Part shown: positions 17,821 to 26,117 of the stretch, in pieces
Layout: each line of letters opens with the position of its first letter
How positions within the stretch are numbered: the first letter of the stretch is position 1
Source of the DNA: Fusobacteriota bacterium
Lineage (GTDB): Bacteria > Fusobacteriota > Fusobacteriia > Fusobacteriales > JAAYPW01
Direction: 5' to 3'
Length of the DNA: 37,628 nucleotides
NCBI GenBank assembly: GCA_012519615.1
Contig: JAAYPW010000097.1
Location: 1-37,628, forward strand
The notes under the pieces: generated by a model
Told to the model about the DNA's origin: nothing
Database searches by the model: none
Seen by the model: only the letters and a program-made list of their open reading frames with translations
Made by a program: the position numbers and the translations under genes

Positions 17821-18621
17821 ATGAAAAAAGGAGTAGTTTATGCTGTTACTTCGGGAAAGGGGGGTGTTGGAAAAACAACAACAACAGCCAATTTAAGTAC
17901 TGGATTAGCTATGCTTGGAAAAAAAGTTGCAGTTGTAGATGCAGACATTGGGCTTAGAAACTTAGATATAGTTATGGGGTTAGAGAATCGAGTTGTTTTT
18001 AATCTTGTAGATGTAATCGAAGGTAAAGCAAAATTAAAAATGGCACTTATAAAAGATAGACAATTTAAAGATAATTTACAACTATTACCAGCAGCTCAAA
18101 CAAGAGACAAAGACGCTGTTACACCAGATGATATGATTAAATTAGCTAAAGAGTTATCTAAAGATTTTGACTATGTTTTTATAGATTCGCCAGCAGGAAT
18201 AGAAAACGGATTTAAAAATGCAGTAGCTGGAGCAGATGAAGTTATAATTGTAACAAATCCTGAAGTATCCGCTGTAAGAGATGCAGATAGAATAATAGGA
18301 GTTTTAGAAGCATCACAAAAGAATAAGCCTAAATTAATTATAAATAGAATTAAACCAAATATGGTAAAAAAAGGCGAAATGTTAAGTGTTGAAGACGTGT
18401 TAGAGTTATTAGGAATCGATCTATATGGTGTTGTTCCTGATGATGAAAGTATAATTAGTTCAAGTAATAAAGGGGAACCGGTTATTAAATATGCTGATGC
18501 TAAAGCAGGACAAGCTTATTTAAATATCACAAAACGAATAACTGGTGAACAAATACCATTACTAGATTTAGATGATAAAAAAGGTATTTTAAATAAAATA
18601 TCTAATTTATTTAAAAAATAA
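17821..18621 (+). CDS. minD: septum site-determining ATPase MinD
   Basis: Membrane-associated ParA-like ATPase that, with MinE, oscillates or forms gradients to keep division off the cell poles. The protein has 266 residues. The deviant Walker A motif SGKGGVGKTT has signature lysines at K13 and K18, Walker A' is DADIGLRNLD, and Walker B is FDYVFIDSPAG. The C-terminal membrane-targeting amphipathic helix is GILNKISNLFKK. ATG 17821 follows AAGGAGG at 17805-17811. MinE follows after 20 bases. MinC, the FtsZ inhibitor usually encoded just upstream, is not here; dut occupies that place. Confidence 0.97.
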   Translation: MKKGVVYAVTSGKGGVGKTTTTANLSTGLAMLGKKVAVVDADIGLRNLDIVMGLENRVVFNLVDVIEGKAKLKMALIKDRQFKDNLQLLPAAQTRDKDAVTPDDMIKLAKELSKDFDYVFIDSPAGIENGFKNAVAGADEVIIVTNPEVSAVRDADRIIGVLEASQKNKPKLIINRIKPNMVKKGEMLSVEDVLELLGIDLYGVVPDDESIISSSNKGEPVIKYADAKAGQAYLNITKRITGEQIPLLDLDDKKGILNKISNLFKK

Positions 18622-18641
18622 TAGGGGGAGGAATAAAATCA

Positions 18642-18929
18642 ATGTTAAAAAATATATTTGACAAACTTTTTAAAAAGGAGGAAGTAAGTAGTTCTATTGC
18701 TAAAAATCGATTAAAAGTTGTAATTACACAAGACAGAACTTCTTTTTCACCAAAAATTTTAGGACTATTGAAAGATGATTTAATGGAAGTATTTTCAAGA
18801 TATTTTGAATTAGAAAAAGAAGATATTCATAGTATTAAATTAGAAAACGAGGAAGATAATCTTGGTTTATCTATTAGTATACCAATAAAAAAAGTAAAAA
18901 TTAATGTGAGTGAGGGAAATGAAAAATAA
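18642..18929 (+). CDS. minE: cell division topological specificity factor MinE
   Basis: Stimulates MinD ATPase and sets the position of the Min zone. It has 95 residues: an N-terminal membrane-binding amphipathic segment (MLKNIFDKLFKK), the MinD-contact stretch NRLKVVITQDR, and a C-terminal dimerisation domain with LKDDLMEVFSRYF and the final strands. ATG 18642 follows GGGGGAGG at 18624-18631. Its final 11 bases overlap the start of rodA. Confidence 0.93.
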   Translation: MLKNIFDKLFKKEEVSSSIAKNRLKVVITQDRTSFSPKILGLLKDDLMEVFSRYFELEKEDIHSIKLENEEDNLGLSISIPIKKVKINVSEGNEK

Positions 18930-20031
18930 ACAGAGCGTTAGACTTTTTTTAAAAAAAATCAAAAGGCTAGATTTAAGCCTTTTGATTAATGTATACATAA
19001 TTTTAGGACTTAGCTTAATATTTATATATAGTGCAACATACCAAGAAACGCGATCATTTTTTGTAAAAGAAATTATATGGATAGTTTTAGGTTCAATAGT
19101 ATTTTTTATATTTAGTATTATAGATTACAGAATTTTTTCAAAATACTCAAAAATTATATATATGGGGAATATACTCATGTTAGTAATAGTCCATCTAATT
19201 GGTTTTAAGGCAAAAGGCTCAAATAGATGGATAGATTTGGGTTTTTTGAAATTACAACCATCTGAATTTGCAAAGATTCTTTTACTTCTTACTCTTGCTG
19301 AAGTATTGGTAAATGAATACAAAAATGGTATAAGAAACTGGAAAGGAATACTAAGAACAGGAGTACATATTGTAATCCCTTTTTTACTTATATTAAAACA
19401 ACCAGATTTAGGAACAGCTCTTGTTCTTATATTTATATATTATGTTCTTATTTATTTAAATGGAGTAGATATAATATTAATGGTTATTATTTTTCTTATT
19501 AATTTATTAATGACACCAGTTGCATTTTTATTTTTAAAAGATTATCAGAAAAAGAGAATACTTATTTTTTTAGATCCTACAAAGGATGTATTGGGAGATG
19601 GCTGGAATGTAATACAATCTATGATTGCAGCAGGATCTGGGGGATTAATTGGTAAAGGTGTTTTATCAGGAACACAAACAAGATTAAATTTTATACCAGA
19701 ATCTCATACAGATTTTATTTTTTCTGTACTTTTAGAAGAGATAGGATTAATTGGAGGAATTTTTCTAGTAATACTATACATATGGTTAATTTATACGATT
19801 ATTAGTATAGGACAAAGAGTAGATGATGATTATGGTAAACTTCTATGTTATGGAATTGCTGCTATATTTTTCTTTCATAGCATTGTCAATATGGGAATGG
19901 TAATAGGTGTTATGCCTATAACTGGATTACCTCTTCTATTTATGAGTTATGGGGGAAGTTCGTGTGTTTTTGGATTTATGATGTTAGGTATAGTAGAAAG
20001 CGTAAGAATATATAACGACAATACCAAATAG
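18919..20031 (+). CDS. rodA: peptidoglycan glycosyltransferase RodA (SEDS family)
   Basis: SEDS-family membrane enzyme that polymerises lipid II during side-wall growth. The 370-residue protein has about ten membrane helices. Signatures are GSNRWIDLGFLKLQPSEFAK, QPDLGTALVL, the extracellular loop DPTKDVLGDGWNVIQSMIAAG with the conserved aspartate-containing region, and GLPLLFMSYGGSS. RodA is preferred over FtsW because of the IYSAT start and DPTKDVLGDGWNVIQS loop. ATG 18919 is chosen, but its AGGG at 18913-18916 is very close. The upstream GTG 18910 has no binding site, so initiation may depend on termination of minE, which ends 11 bases inside. A perfect 10-base inverted repeat lies 40 bases into the gene. 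Confidence 0.92.
   Translation: MKNKQSVRLFLKKIKRLDLSLLINVYIILGLSLIFIYSATYQETRSFFVKEIIWIVLGSIVFFIFSIIDYRIFSKYSKIIYMGNILMLVIVHLIGFKAKGSNRWIDLGFLKLQPSEFAKILLLLTLAEVLVNEYKNGIRNWKGILRTGVHIVIPFLLILKQPDLGTALVLIFIYYVLIYLNGVDIILMVIIFLINLLMTPVAFLFLKDYQKKRILIFLDPTKDVLGDGWNVIQSMIAAGSGGLIGKGVLSGTQTRLNFIPESHTDFIFSVLLEEIGLIGGIFLVILYIWLIYTIISIGQRVDDDYGKLLCYGIAAIFFFHSIVNMGMVIGVMPITGLPLLFMSYGGSSCVFGFMMLGIVESVRIYNDNTK
18959..18985 (+). repeat. perfect 10-base hairpin in early rodA
   Basis: TCAAAAGGCT (18959-18968) and AGCCTTTTGA (18976-18985) around a 7-base loop, 40 bases downstream of the rodA ATG and inside codons for IKRLDLSLLI. No T run follows. It could slow early elongation or shape mRNA stability. Confidence 0.55.
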
Positions 20032-20076
20032 AGAGGTGGTGAATGCTGTTACACCTATGTGTACAGTATAAAATTG
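20032..20076 (+). promoter_or_regulatory. SD-hairpin-start initiation region of the RluA-family gene
   Basis: Shine-Dalgarno AGGTGG (20034-20039) lies 34 bases from TTG 20074. The gap holds an 11-pair hairpin (20043-20054 with 20059-20069, one bulged T at 20050, loop CTAT). Taking the hairpin out leaves seven bases (TGA plus AAAA) between the site and TTG, a normal spacing. GTG 20059 is the first base triplet of the right arm and would be buried in the stem. Confidence 0.65.
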
Positions 20077-20910
20077 GAGTATATAATTGATGAAAATTAT
20101 GAAGAAGTAAGATTAGATAAATTTATTAGAAAAAAATACAAAGCTTTACCATTGAGTCTTATTTACAATATGATTAGAAAAGGGCAAATAAAGGTAAATC
20201 ATAAAAAATCTAAAGAAAATTATAGATTAATTAAAGGTGACCTTGTATTTATTTATAGTGAAGAAGAAAATAAAGTTAAATTTATAGAATTATCTAATAA
20301 AGAATATGAAATTGTTAAAAAATCGATTGTTTATGATAATAATGGTATTGTCATTATAAATAAAGAACCAGAATTAGTAGTTCATAAAGGTACAAATCAT
20401 GATTATGGATTACTAGAAATGTTGAAATCATATTATAAAACAGATGAATTTGCTTTTATAAATAGAATTGATAAAAGTACATCAGGACTTGTCATAGCAG
20501 GGAAAGATAATAAAACAGTTAGAGAATTATCGAAGTTAATTAGAGAAGATAAAATAAAAAGATTTTATTATGTAAAAGTAAAAGGTAATGTAAACGAAAA
20601 TGAATTTATAATAAAAAACTATATAGATAGAACAGAAACGACTTCTATTATTTCAGAAAATGGGAAAGAAAGTATAACTAAATTTAAATTAATAAAAAAA
20701 GAAAAAAATTATAGTGTCCTAGAAGCTGAATTAATAACAGGTAGAACTCATCAGATTAGAGTACAATTAAGCTCAATCGAATTACCTATTTTCGGCGATT
20801 ATAAATACGGATATAAGCAAGGAGAAATAATGTGTTTGTTTTCACATAAAATTATAATAGAAAATGGGATTACTATTGATTTAGAAATACCTAAATATTT
20901 TTATGAATAA
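20074..20910 (+). CDS. RluA-family 23S rRNA/tRNA pseudouridine synthase
   Basis: Converts uridine to pseudouridine in rRNA or tRNA. About 278 residues: an N-terminal S4-like RNA-binding domain (VRLDKFIRKKY, IRKGQIKVNHKK) and the RluA catalytic domain with INRIDKSTSGLVIAGKD, which carries the catalytic aspartate in the RIDKxTSG motif, and LITGRTHQIRVQLSS. RluC/RluD-like overall, but the target uridine cannot be told from sequence. Two starts are possible: GTG 20059 (283 residues) and TTG 20074 (278). I favour TTG 20074, because the protein then begins directly with the first strand (EYIIDENYEE), and because a hairpin between the Shine-Dalgarno site and this codon restores normal spacing. It follows rodA after 42 bases. 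Confidence 0.88.
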   Translation: MEYIIDENYEEVRLDKFIRKKYKALPLSLIYNMIRKGQIKVNHKKSKENYRLIKGDLVFIYSEEENKVKFIELSNKEYEIVKKSIVYDNNGIVIINKEPELVVHKGTNHDYGLLEMLKSYYKTDEFAFINRIDKSTSGLVIAGKDNKTVRELSKLIREDKIKRFYYVKVKGNVNENEFIIKNYIDRTETTSIISENGKESITKFKLIKKEKNYSVLEAELITGRTHQIRVQLSSIELPIFGDYKYGYKQGEIMCLFSHKIIIENGITIDLEIPKYFYE

Positions 20911-20985
20911 AAAAAGGAAATTATATTATTATTTCGTATAAATACATATCTTTATTTTTTAATACGATATAAGGTGGGGATTAAA

Positions 20986-22479
20986 ATGAAAAAATATGGT
21001 ATAAAGCAAAAAATTATGGTATTTCCTTTTTTAATTTTTGTTATACTAATATTAATTAATTTGCTAAACGAGGGGATAAGAAAGAGTATTAGAGAAAATA
21101 TTATTTTACCAAGTATTGAAAATGCAATGATGAATGAAATAAAAGTTAATTTAAAAGCAGTGACAGATAATGAATCATTAATATTATCTAATGAGGTAAA
21201 AAATCTAGTTCAAGAAGAAAAAATAAACCACATTAGAAAACATACTGATAATATATTTTTCTTCGATGATTTATCAGGATATTTTTTCTCGTATACAACT
21301 GAGGGAATTAGAATTAATGTACCAACAGAAGGGGGAAGAAAAGATAATGGAAAGGATTTATCAGGTTTAAAAGATTCAAATGGAATCTTTTTTATACAAA
21401 AAATGATTGATATTGTAAAAAAAGATAAAGGTGGATTTGTTGAATACTATTTTCCGAAGCCAAATGGGGTAGTAGAACCTAAACTAGCATATGTAAAACT
21501 TATTGAAGGTACAAATATATTTATTGGAACTGGTATATATTATGATAGCATTAATGAAGCAAAATCTTCAATTAATAAGTCAATGAAGGAGAAAGAAAGA
21601 TATTATAATATAATGGTGTATGTTGTTGTATTAGCACTATTATTAGTTGTTATGCTTATTTCGTATATAGTAATATTTAGTATAAATAATGCGGTGAATA
21701 AAATTACAATTAAATTAAAAGAAAGTTCAAGTAGTATAAATATTGCATCAAATGAATTATCAAATGTGAGTCAGCATTTAGCTAGTAGTAGCGGGGAACA
21801 AGCTGCAAGTATAGAAGAAACATCAGCAACACTTTTTGAGACAAGTACAATGATAAAAAGAAGTGCAGATAATACAAATAATGTCAGTAAATTATCAGTA
21901 GAGACGACATCCCTTGCCAATGTAGGGAACAAAGAGATGGGGAAAATGCTTGATTTTATACAAAATTTGAGAAAATCAAGTAATGAGGTTCATGCTATAA
22001 TAAAAGTAATTGATGATATTGCCTTTCAAACAAATATACTATCTTTAAATGCAGCAGTTGAAGCTGCAAGAGCAGGAGAATACGGGGCAGGTTTTGCTGT
22101 TGTAGCAGAAGAAGTCAGAAACTTAGCCCAGAGAAGTGCAGAAGCAGCCAAAGATACAGAAGAAAAAATCGAAAGTAATGTTAAAATATCTGAAGAAAGC
22201 TTTAAAATGGCAGAAAATGTATCGGTTAGACTTAAAGAAATCGTAGAAAATGTTTCTAAAATAGATTCATTAATGGAAGAGATAAAAGATGCGAGCTTCG
22301 AGCAAAGTAGAGGGGTAGAACAAATAAATCTAGCTGTAAATCAGATGGAAACAGTAACTCAAACTATTGCAAGTACAGCAAGAGAAGGAGCAGCAACAGC
22401 AGAAGAACTAGATGCTCAATCGAATTCAATGGCTGAAATAGTAATGGAGTTAGAAGAAATTGTAAATGGTGAGAAGTAA
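20986..22479 (+). CDS. methyl-accepting chemotaxis protein with Cache sensor
   Basis: Transmembrane chemoreceptor of 497 residues. Helix 1 is [16 protein letters not shown]. The periplasmic sensor (about residues 35-190) is Cache_2-like, with [21 protein letters not shown] and FIGTGIYYD as typical landmarks of small-organic-acid sensors. Helix 2 is about 205-230. The cytoplasmic part has a long coiled coil and the conserved hairpin tip [20 protein letters not shown] followed by [17 protein letters not shown], which binds CheA/CheW. Predicted methylation helices flank it. ATG 20986 follows AAGGTGGGG at 20971-20979; the 12-base longer reading from 20974 would begin inside that site. A terminator follows. 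The ligand is unknown. The only other chemotaxis gene in the window is cheR at 32.4 kb. Confidence 0.95.
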   Translation: MKKYGIKQKIMVFPFLIFVILILINLLNEGIRKSIRENIILPSIENAMMNEIKVNLKAVTDNESLILSNEVKNLVQEEKINHIRKHTDNIFFFDDLSGYFFSYTTEGIRINVPTEGGRKDNGKDLSGLKDSNGIFFIQKMIDIVKKDKGGFVEYYFPKPNGVVEPKLAYVKLIEGTNIFIGTGIYYDSINEAKSSINKSMKEKERYYNIMVYVVVLALLLVVMLISYIVIFSINNAVNKITIKLKESSSSINIASNELSNVSQHLASSSGEQAASIEETSATLFETSTMIKRSADNTNNVSKLSVETTSLANVGNKEMGKMLDFIQNLRKSSNEVHAIIKVIDDIAFQTNILSLNAAVEAARAGEYGAGFAVVAEEVRNLAQRSAEAAKDTEEKIESNVKISEESFKMAENVSVRLKEIVENVSKIDSLMEEIKDASFEQSRGVEQINLAVNQMETVTQTIASTAREGAATAEELDAQSNSMAEIVMELEEIVNGEK

Positions 22480-22493
22480 TATATTTTTTAAAT

Positions 22494-22516
22494 AAAAAGG
22501 GGAATTTCCCCTTTTT
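22494..22516 (+). terminator. intrinsic terminator after chemoreceptor gene
   Basis: AAAAAGGGGA (22494-22503), loop ATT and TCCCCTTTTT (22507-22516), a perfect 10-base stem. The A-flanked symmetry means it could work in both directions. Confidence 0.9.
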
Positions 22517-22948
22517 ATTTATTTATAATTTTATTCCAAATTTAAATTATACAAGTGAATTTAATGGGAAATTGTAAATCAACATAGGTATGTACAAAAA
22601 TGTTAATGTTAAATTTAAAATTTTATTTAAAACTAATAGTTAAAATATGATTACTTTTTTCTATAGTATGGATATATTTACATAAAAAATCTAAGCAATA
22701 AATATTTTATAGAAATATAGAAATATTAAAAAAATAATCAAAAATACCGTGTACTTAATCTAGCTATCAAACATTATAAAATATCATAAAATTATTGATA
22801 TTTTATTTCATAAAATCATACATGTAAGTATATTTTGATATGTTAATTTGTTTTTATTTTATTTTTCTAAGCACTAAATTCTAATCGCAGCTTTTAAAGA
22901 TAGTTTGTATTTATAAATATTTAAAAGAATTACAAAAAGGGGGGAGTT
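22517..22948 (+). other. gene-free interval before pgeF
   Basis: About 430 bases without a supported gene on either strand. The one visible structure is a perfect 11-base inverted repeat, ATAAAATATCA (22776-22786) with TGATATTTTAT (22796-22806), made only of weak pairs. No clear promoter, RNA gene or riboswitch was recognised; transcription of pgeF must start somewhere in this stretch or read through. Confidence 0.5.
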
Positions 22949-23683
22949 ATGTATATAGAGGAAGATGAATATTATTATGTAGATAAATTTAATAAAGAAG
23001 GGGTTATGGCTATTTATACTAAAAAAACTTGCGGGGATTTTTCTGATAACTCTCTAATAAATAAGGAAAATAATCATATTTCAAAATTTTTATCTAAGTT
23101 TAAAAAAGAGTATAAAATTATTTATGCAAAACAAACGCACTCAAATAATATTAAAATAATTGATGATAAAATAGAAAAAAATTATGATGATGTAGATGGA
23201 TTTATTACAAAAAGAAAAGATATTATTCTTTTAACAAAATATGCCGATTGTTTACCATTGTATTTTTATGATAAAAAAAATAGTGTTATTGGGGTGGCAC
23301 ATTCTGGATGGGGAGGAACTTACAAAGAGATATATAAAGAGATACTAGTAAAATTAGAGGAAAATTATAACTCTAAAAAAGAGGATATTATTGTGGCAAT
23401 AGGTATAGGGATAAAAAATTGCTGTTATGAGATTGGGGAAGAATTTTATGAAAAATTTATATCAAAATTTAGTAATGAGATAATGGATAAAGTAATTTTA
23501 AGAAAAAATGGAAAATTATATTATGATAATGAATTATTAAACTATGAGTTAATAAAAGAAATTGGAATTCCTAAAGAAAATATAACAATGTCAAACAAAT
23601 GTACATATTGCTCCGATGAATTTTTTTCATATAGAAAAGGTGATAAATCAGAAAGAAATTCTGGAATAATATTTTTTAAATAA
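22949..23683 (+). CDS. pgeF: PgeF/YfiH-family purine nucleoside phosphorylase-like protein
   Basis: Member of the YfiH/LACC1 family, once called laccase domain or polyphenol oxidase. Members act on purine nucleosides, and E. coli PgeF edits misincorporated residues in peptidoglycan precursors. The protein has 244 residues. Family landmarks are KQTHSNNI, TKYADCLPLYF, GVAHSGWGGTYKEI with a zinc-ligand histidine, GIGIKNCCYEIG with a zinc-ligand cysteine, and the C-terminal CTYCSDEFFSYRKG with RNSGIIF. ATG 22949 follows AAAGGGGGGAG at 22937-22947. It is followed by a promoter for the next gene and appears to be its own unit. Confidence 0.9.
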   Translation: MYIEEDEYYYVDKFNKEGVMAIYTKKTCGDFSDNSLINKENNHISKFLSKFKKEYKIIYAKQTHSNNIKIIDDKIEKNYDDVDGFITKRKDIILLTKYADCLPLYFYDKKNSVIGVAHSGWGGTYKEIYKEILVKLEENYNSKKEDIIVAIGIGIKNCCYEIGEEFYEKFISKFSNEIMDKVILRKNGKLYYDNELLNYELIKEIGIPKENITMSNKCTYCSDEFFSYRKGDKSERNSGIIFFK

Positions 23684-23717
23684 AATAAAAATTAATATAG
23701 TTTTATATTTAAAATTG

Positions 23718-23726
23718 TGATATAAT
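23718..23726 (+). promoter_or_regulatory. extended -10 promoter for dehydrogenase gene
   Basis: TGATATAAT: TG one base before a perfect TATAAT (23721-23726). No good -35 box stands at 17 bases, which extended -10 promoters can tolerate. The leader would be about 50 bases. Confidence 0.55.
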
Positions 23727-23781
23727 ACACTTGTAAAATGAAAATAGATATAAAAATACTAAATAAAGGAGTTTGATATTT

Positions 23782-24855
23782 ATGAAAGTTTTTAAAATTG
23801 CTGTTATAGCTGGAGATGGAATTGGTCCTGAGGTTATAGATGAAGGGATCAAAGTTATGAAAAAAATTGAGGAACTAGATCCAAGCTTAAAATTTGAGTT
23901 TACATATTTTCCTTGGGGATGCGAGTACTATCTTAAACATGGTAAAATGATGGCTGATGATGGTATGGAACAACTAAAAAGTTTTGACGCAATATTTCTA
24001 GGTGCTGTAGGATATCCTGGTGTACCAGACCACATATCTTTATGGGATCTATTGCTTAAAATAAGAAAAGGATTTGACCAATATGTAAATTTACGTCCAG
24101 TGGTATTATTAGATGGTGCACCTTGCCCACTTGCAGATGTAAAAAGAGAAGATATAAATATGCTTGTAGTAAGAGAAAATAGTGAAGGTGAATATGCAGG
24201 AGCTGGAGATAGATTATTCCAAGGAAAACCAGAAGAAGTAGTATTACAAACTGGAGTATTTTCAAGAAAAGGTACAGAACGTATAATAAGATATGCTTAT
24301 GAAATTGCAAGAAAAGAGAAAAAATCTCTAACGAGTATTAGTAAAGCAAATGCTTTAAATTATTCAATGGTTTTTTGGGATGAAGTATTTGTTGAAGTTG
24401 GAAAAGAATATCCTGATGTAAAAACATACTCTTATCTTGTAGATGCAGCAGCAATGTTCTTTGTTAAACAACCTGAAAGATTTGAAATTGTAGTAACATC
24501 AAACTTATTTGGAGATATTATAACTGATCTTGGTGCTGCTATTGCTGGTGGAATGGGGTTAGCTGCAGGAGCCAATCTTAACCCTGAGAAAAAATTCCCA
24601 TCAATGTTTGAACCAATTCATGGTTCGGCACCAGATATTGCTGGTAAAGGGATAGCAAATCCATTAGCATCGGTATGGTCAGTAAGTCAAATGATGGATT
24701 TCTTTGGATATGAAAATTGGGGTAAAATAGTACTAGATTCTATAGAAACATTATTAGTTGATAAAAGAGCATTAACACCAGACTTAAAAGGAACAGCTTC
24801 TACAAGTCAAGTAGGAGATGCCATTGTTGAAATATTAGAAGAATTAAAAAAATAA
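23782..24855 (+). CDS. tartrate/D-malate dehydrogenase-type oxidative decarboxylase
   Basis: Isocitrate/isopropylmalate dehydrogenase superfamily, 357 residues. GDGIGPEV marks the N-terminus. LGAVGYPGVPDHISLWDLLL and FDQYVNLRPV match the TtuC/DmlA branch (tartrate dehydrogenase, D-malate dehydrogenase) better than LeuB or Icd. The metal-binding segment includes VTSNLFGDIITDLGAAIAGG, and the NAD loop includes FEPIHGSAPDIAGKGIANP. ATG 23782 is chosen over TTG 23773 because AAAGGAG (23766-23772) is nine bases from the ATG. The neighbour downstream is a four-carbon acid sugar kinase, which hints that the natural substrate may be a four-carbon hydroxy acid. A terminator stands between them. LeuB function is less likely: no other leucine genes are near. 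Confidence 0.9.
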   Translation: MKVFKIAVIAGDGIGPEVIDEGIKVMKKIEELDPSLKFEFTYFPWGCEYYLKHGKMMADDGMEQLKSFDAIFLGAVGYPGVPDHISLWDLLLKIRKGFDQYVNLRPVVLLDGAPCPLADVKREDINMLVVRENSEGEYAGAGDRLFQGKPEEVVLQTGVFSRKGTERIIRYAYEIARKEKKSLTSISKANALNYSMVFWDEVFVEVGKEYPDVKTYSYLVDAAAMFFVKQPERFEIVVTSNLFGDIITDLGAAIAGGMGLAAGANLNPEKKFPSMFEPIHGSAPDIAGKGIANPLASVWSVSQMMDFFGYENWGKIVLDSIETLLVDKRALTPDLKGTASTSQVGDAIVEILEELKK

Positions 24856-24859
24856 AAAT

Positions 24860-24890
24860 AAAAAGAACCATATAATATGTGGTTCTTTTT
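24860..24890 (+). terminator. intrinsic terminator after dehydrogenase gene
   Basis: AAAAAGAACCA (24860-24870) and TGGTTCTTTTT (24880-24890), an 11-base perfect stem with a 9-base loop and a terminal T run. It lies between the dehydrogenase and kinase genes and may be leaky. Confidence 0.85.
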
Positions 24891-24923
24891 CTACTATTAG
24901 ATAAAATATATAAAGGTGATAAT

Positions 24924-26090
24924 ATGAGAATATGTATATTAGCAGATGATTTCACAGGCGCAGGAGATGTAGGTATACAATTACGTAAATTTGGTTTTAA
25001 TGTAAAAATACATACAAATAATAATTTTCTTGAAAAAAATGATGATGATGTGATTGTTATTAATACAAATACTAGAAATGACGAGTCTGGTTTATCAAAA
25101 AAAATAATTAACAAGACAATGGAATTTTTAAATAAAACAGGTTATGATAAACTTTATAAAAAAATAGACTCAACATTAAGAGGAAATATAAAAGAGGAAG
25201 TAATAGAACTTAAAAAACATATTAAAATTGGAGAAAAAATATGTATTATAATAGGCTTTCCAAAAATGGGGAGACAAATTTTAGATGGAAAACACTATCT
25301 AAACGGGACATTATTAACTAATACAGAATTCGCAAAAGATGTGCATAAACCAGTGAAAAGTTCAGATTTAAGGGATTATTTTTCGGATTATAAAATAATA
25401 AAATTAGACGAAATAAGAGGTAATTTAGAAGAAAATCTCTCTTTAGTAAATGAAGATATCATTATTTTTGATAGTGAAACAGAAAAAGACTTAGAAATAA
25501 TTGCAAAATCTATAGTTACGTTAGGTTATGATAAAAATGTTGTTGGTTCTGCAGGCGTTATGAATTATTTACCAAAGTACTGGAATTATAAGAAAAATAG
25601 AGTTTTTATGTTATCGGGATCATGTTCGGAAAAAAATATATTACAGGTAAATGAATTTAAAAAATATAATGACGATAATATATATATTTACAAAATTAAT
25701 TATAATATCTCAATTGAGGAGAATATAAAAATTATAGAAAATTTCTGTGAGAATAATGATATATTTCTTATAAGTATTGATAAAAAAGATGATATTTTAA
25801 AAGAAAAATTAACCTTAGTGACTGATTATAATAAAAATATAGCTTTTTATATAATAAAAAAATATAATATTAAAAATCTATTTTTAACTGGTGGAGAAAC
25901 AGCAATAGAAACATTAGAATTGTTGAATATAAATAAATTAAATGTTATAGATGAAATTGATACAGGTGTTGTAATATATAAAGATATGACTGGTGAATTT
26001 CAAATTATTAGTAAACCAGGTGCATTTGGAAATAATGATATTTATAAAAAAGCTTATGAAAAATTAAAAAATGTCGAAAATATAATTTAG
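24924..26090 (+). CDS. DUF1537 four-carbon acid sugar kinase family protein
   Basis: ATP-dependent kinase family that phosphorylates four-carbon sugar acids such as threonate, erythronate or their 3-oxo forms. The protein has 388 residues. The N-terminal substrate domain opens with ILADDFTGAGDVG and contains KKIDSTLRGNIKEE. The C-terminal nucleotide-binding domain has LTGGETA and the final SKPGAFGNNDIY. ATG 24924 follows AAAGGTG at 24912-24918; a longer reading from 24879 would run through the terminator and is rejected. In known pathways the kinase is paired with PdxA2 or an aldolase, but here the neighbour is a TtuC/DmlA-like dehydrogenase. The exact substrate cannot be read from sequence. 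Confidence 0.9.
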   Translation: MRICILADDFTGAGDVGIQLRKFGFNVKIHTNNNFLEKNDDDVIVINTNTRNDESGLSKKIINKTMEFLNKTGYDKLYKKIDSTLRGNIKEEVIELKKHIKIGEKICIIIGFPKMGRQILDGKHYLNGTLLTNTEFAKDVHKPVKSSDLRDYFSDYKIIKLDEIRGNLEENLSLVNEDIIIFDSETEKDLEIIAKSIVTLGYDKNVVGSAGVMNYLPKYWNYKKNRVFMLSGSCSEKNILQVNEFKKYNDDNIYIYKINYNISIEENIKIIENFCENNDIFLISIDKKDDILKEKLTLVTDYNKNIAFYIIKKYNIKNLFLTGGETAIETLELLNINKLNVIDEIDTGVVIYKDMTGEFQIISKPGAFGNNDIYKKAYEKLKNVENII

Positions 26091-26117
26091 CAATATTAAA
26101 ATGAAAGGGGTGACAAC

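Noticed and set aside
20036-20071. An 11-codon leader peptide frame (GTG 20036 to TAA 20071) ahead of the RluA-family gene
   Set aside because: The GTG lies inside the Shine-Dalgarno sequence itself, with no site before it. The stem explains the region better.
20934-20985. A flagellar sigma-28 promoter ahead of the chemoreceptor
   Set aside because: TAAA and CGATA-like boxes exist, but their spacing is wrong and the putative -10 would overlap the ribosome binding site. The TCGTAT/ATACGA inverted repeat there has only six pairs and a 22-base loop.
24879-24923. A longer start for the DUF1537 kinase
   Set aside because: It would run through the right arm of the terminator at 24880-24890 and add residues before the conserved ILADDFTGAGD start. 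AAAGGTG sits properly before ATG 24924.
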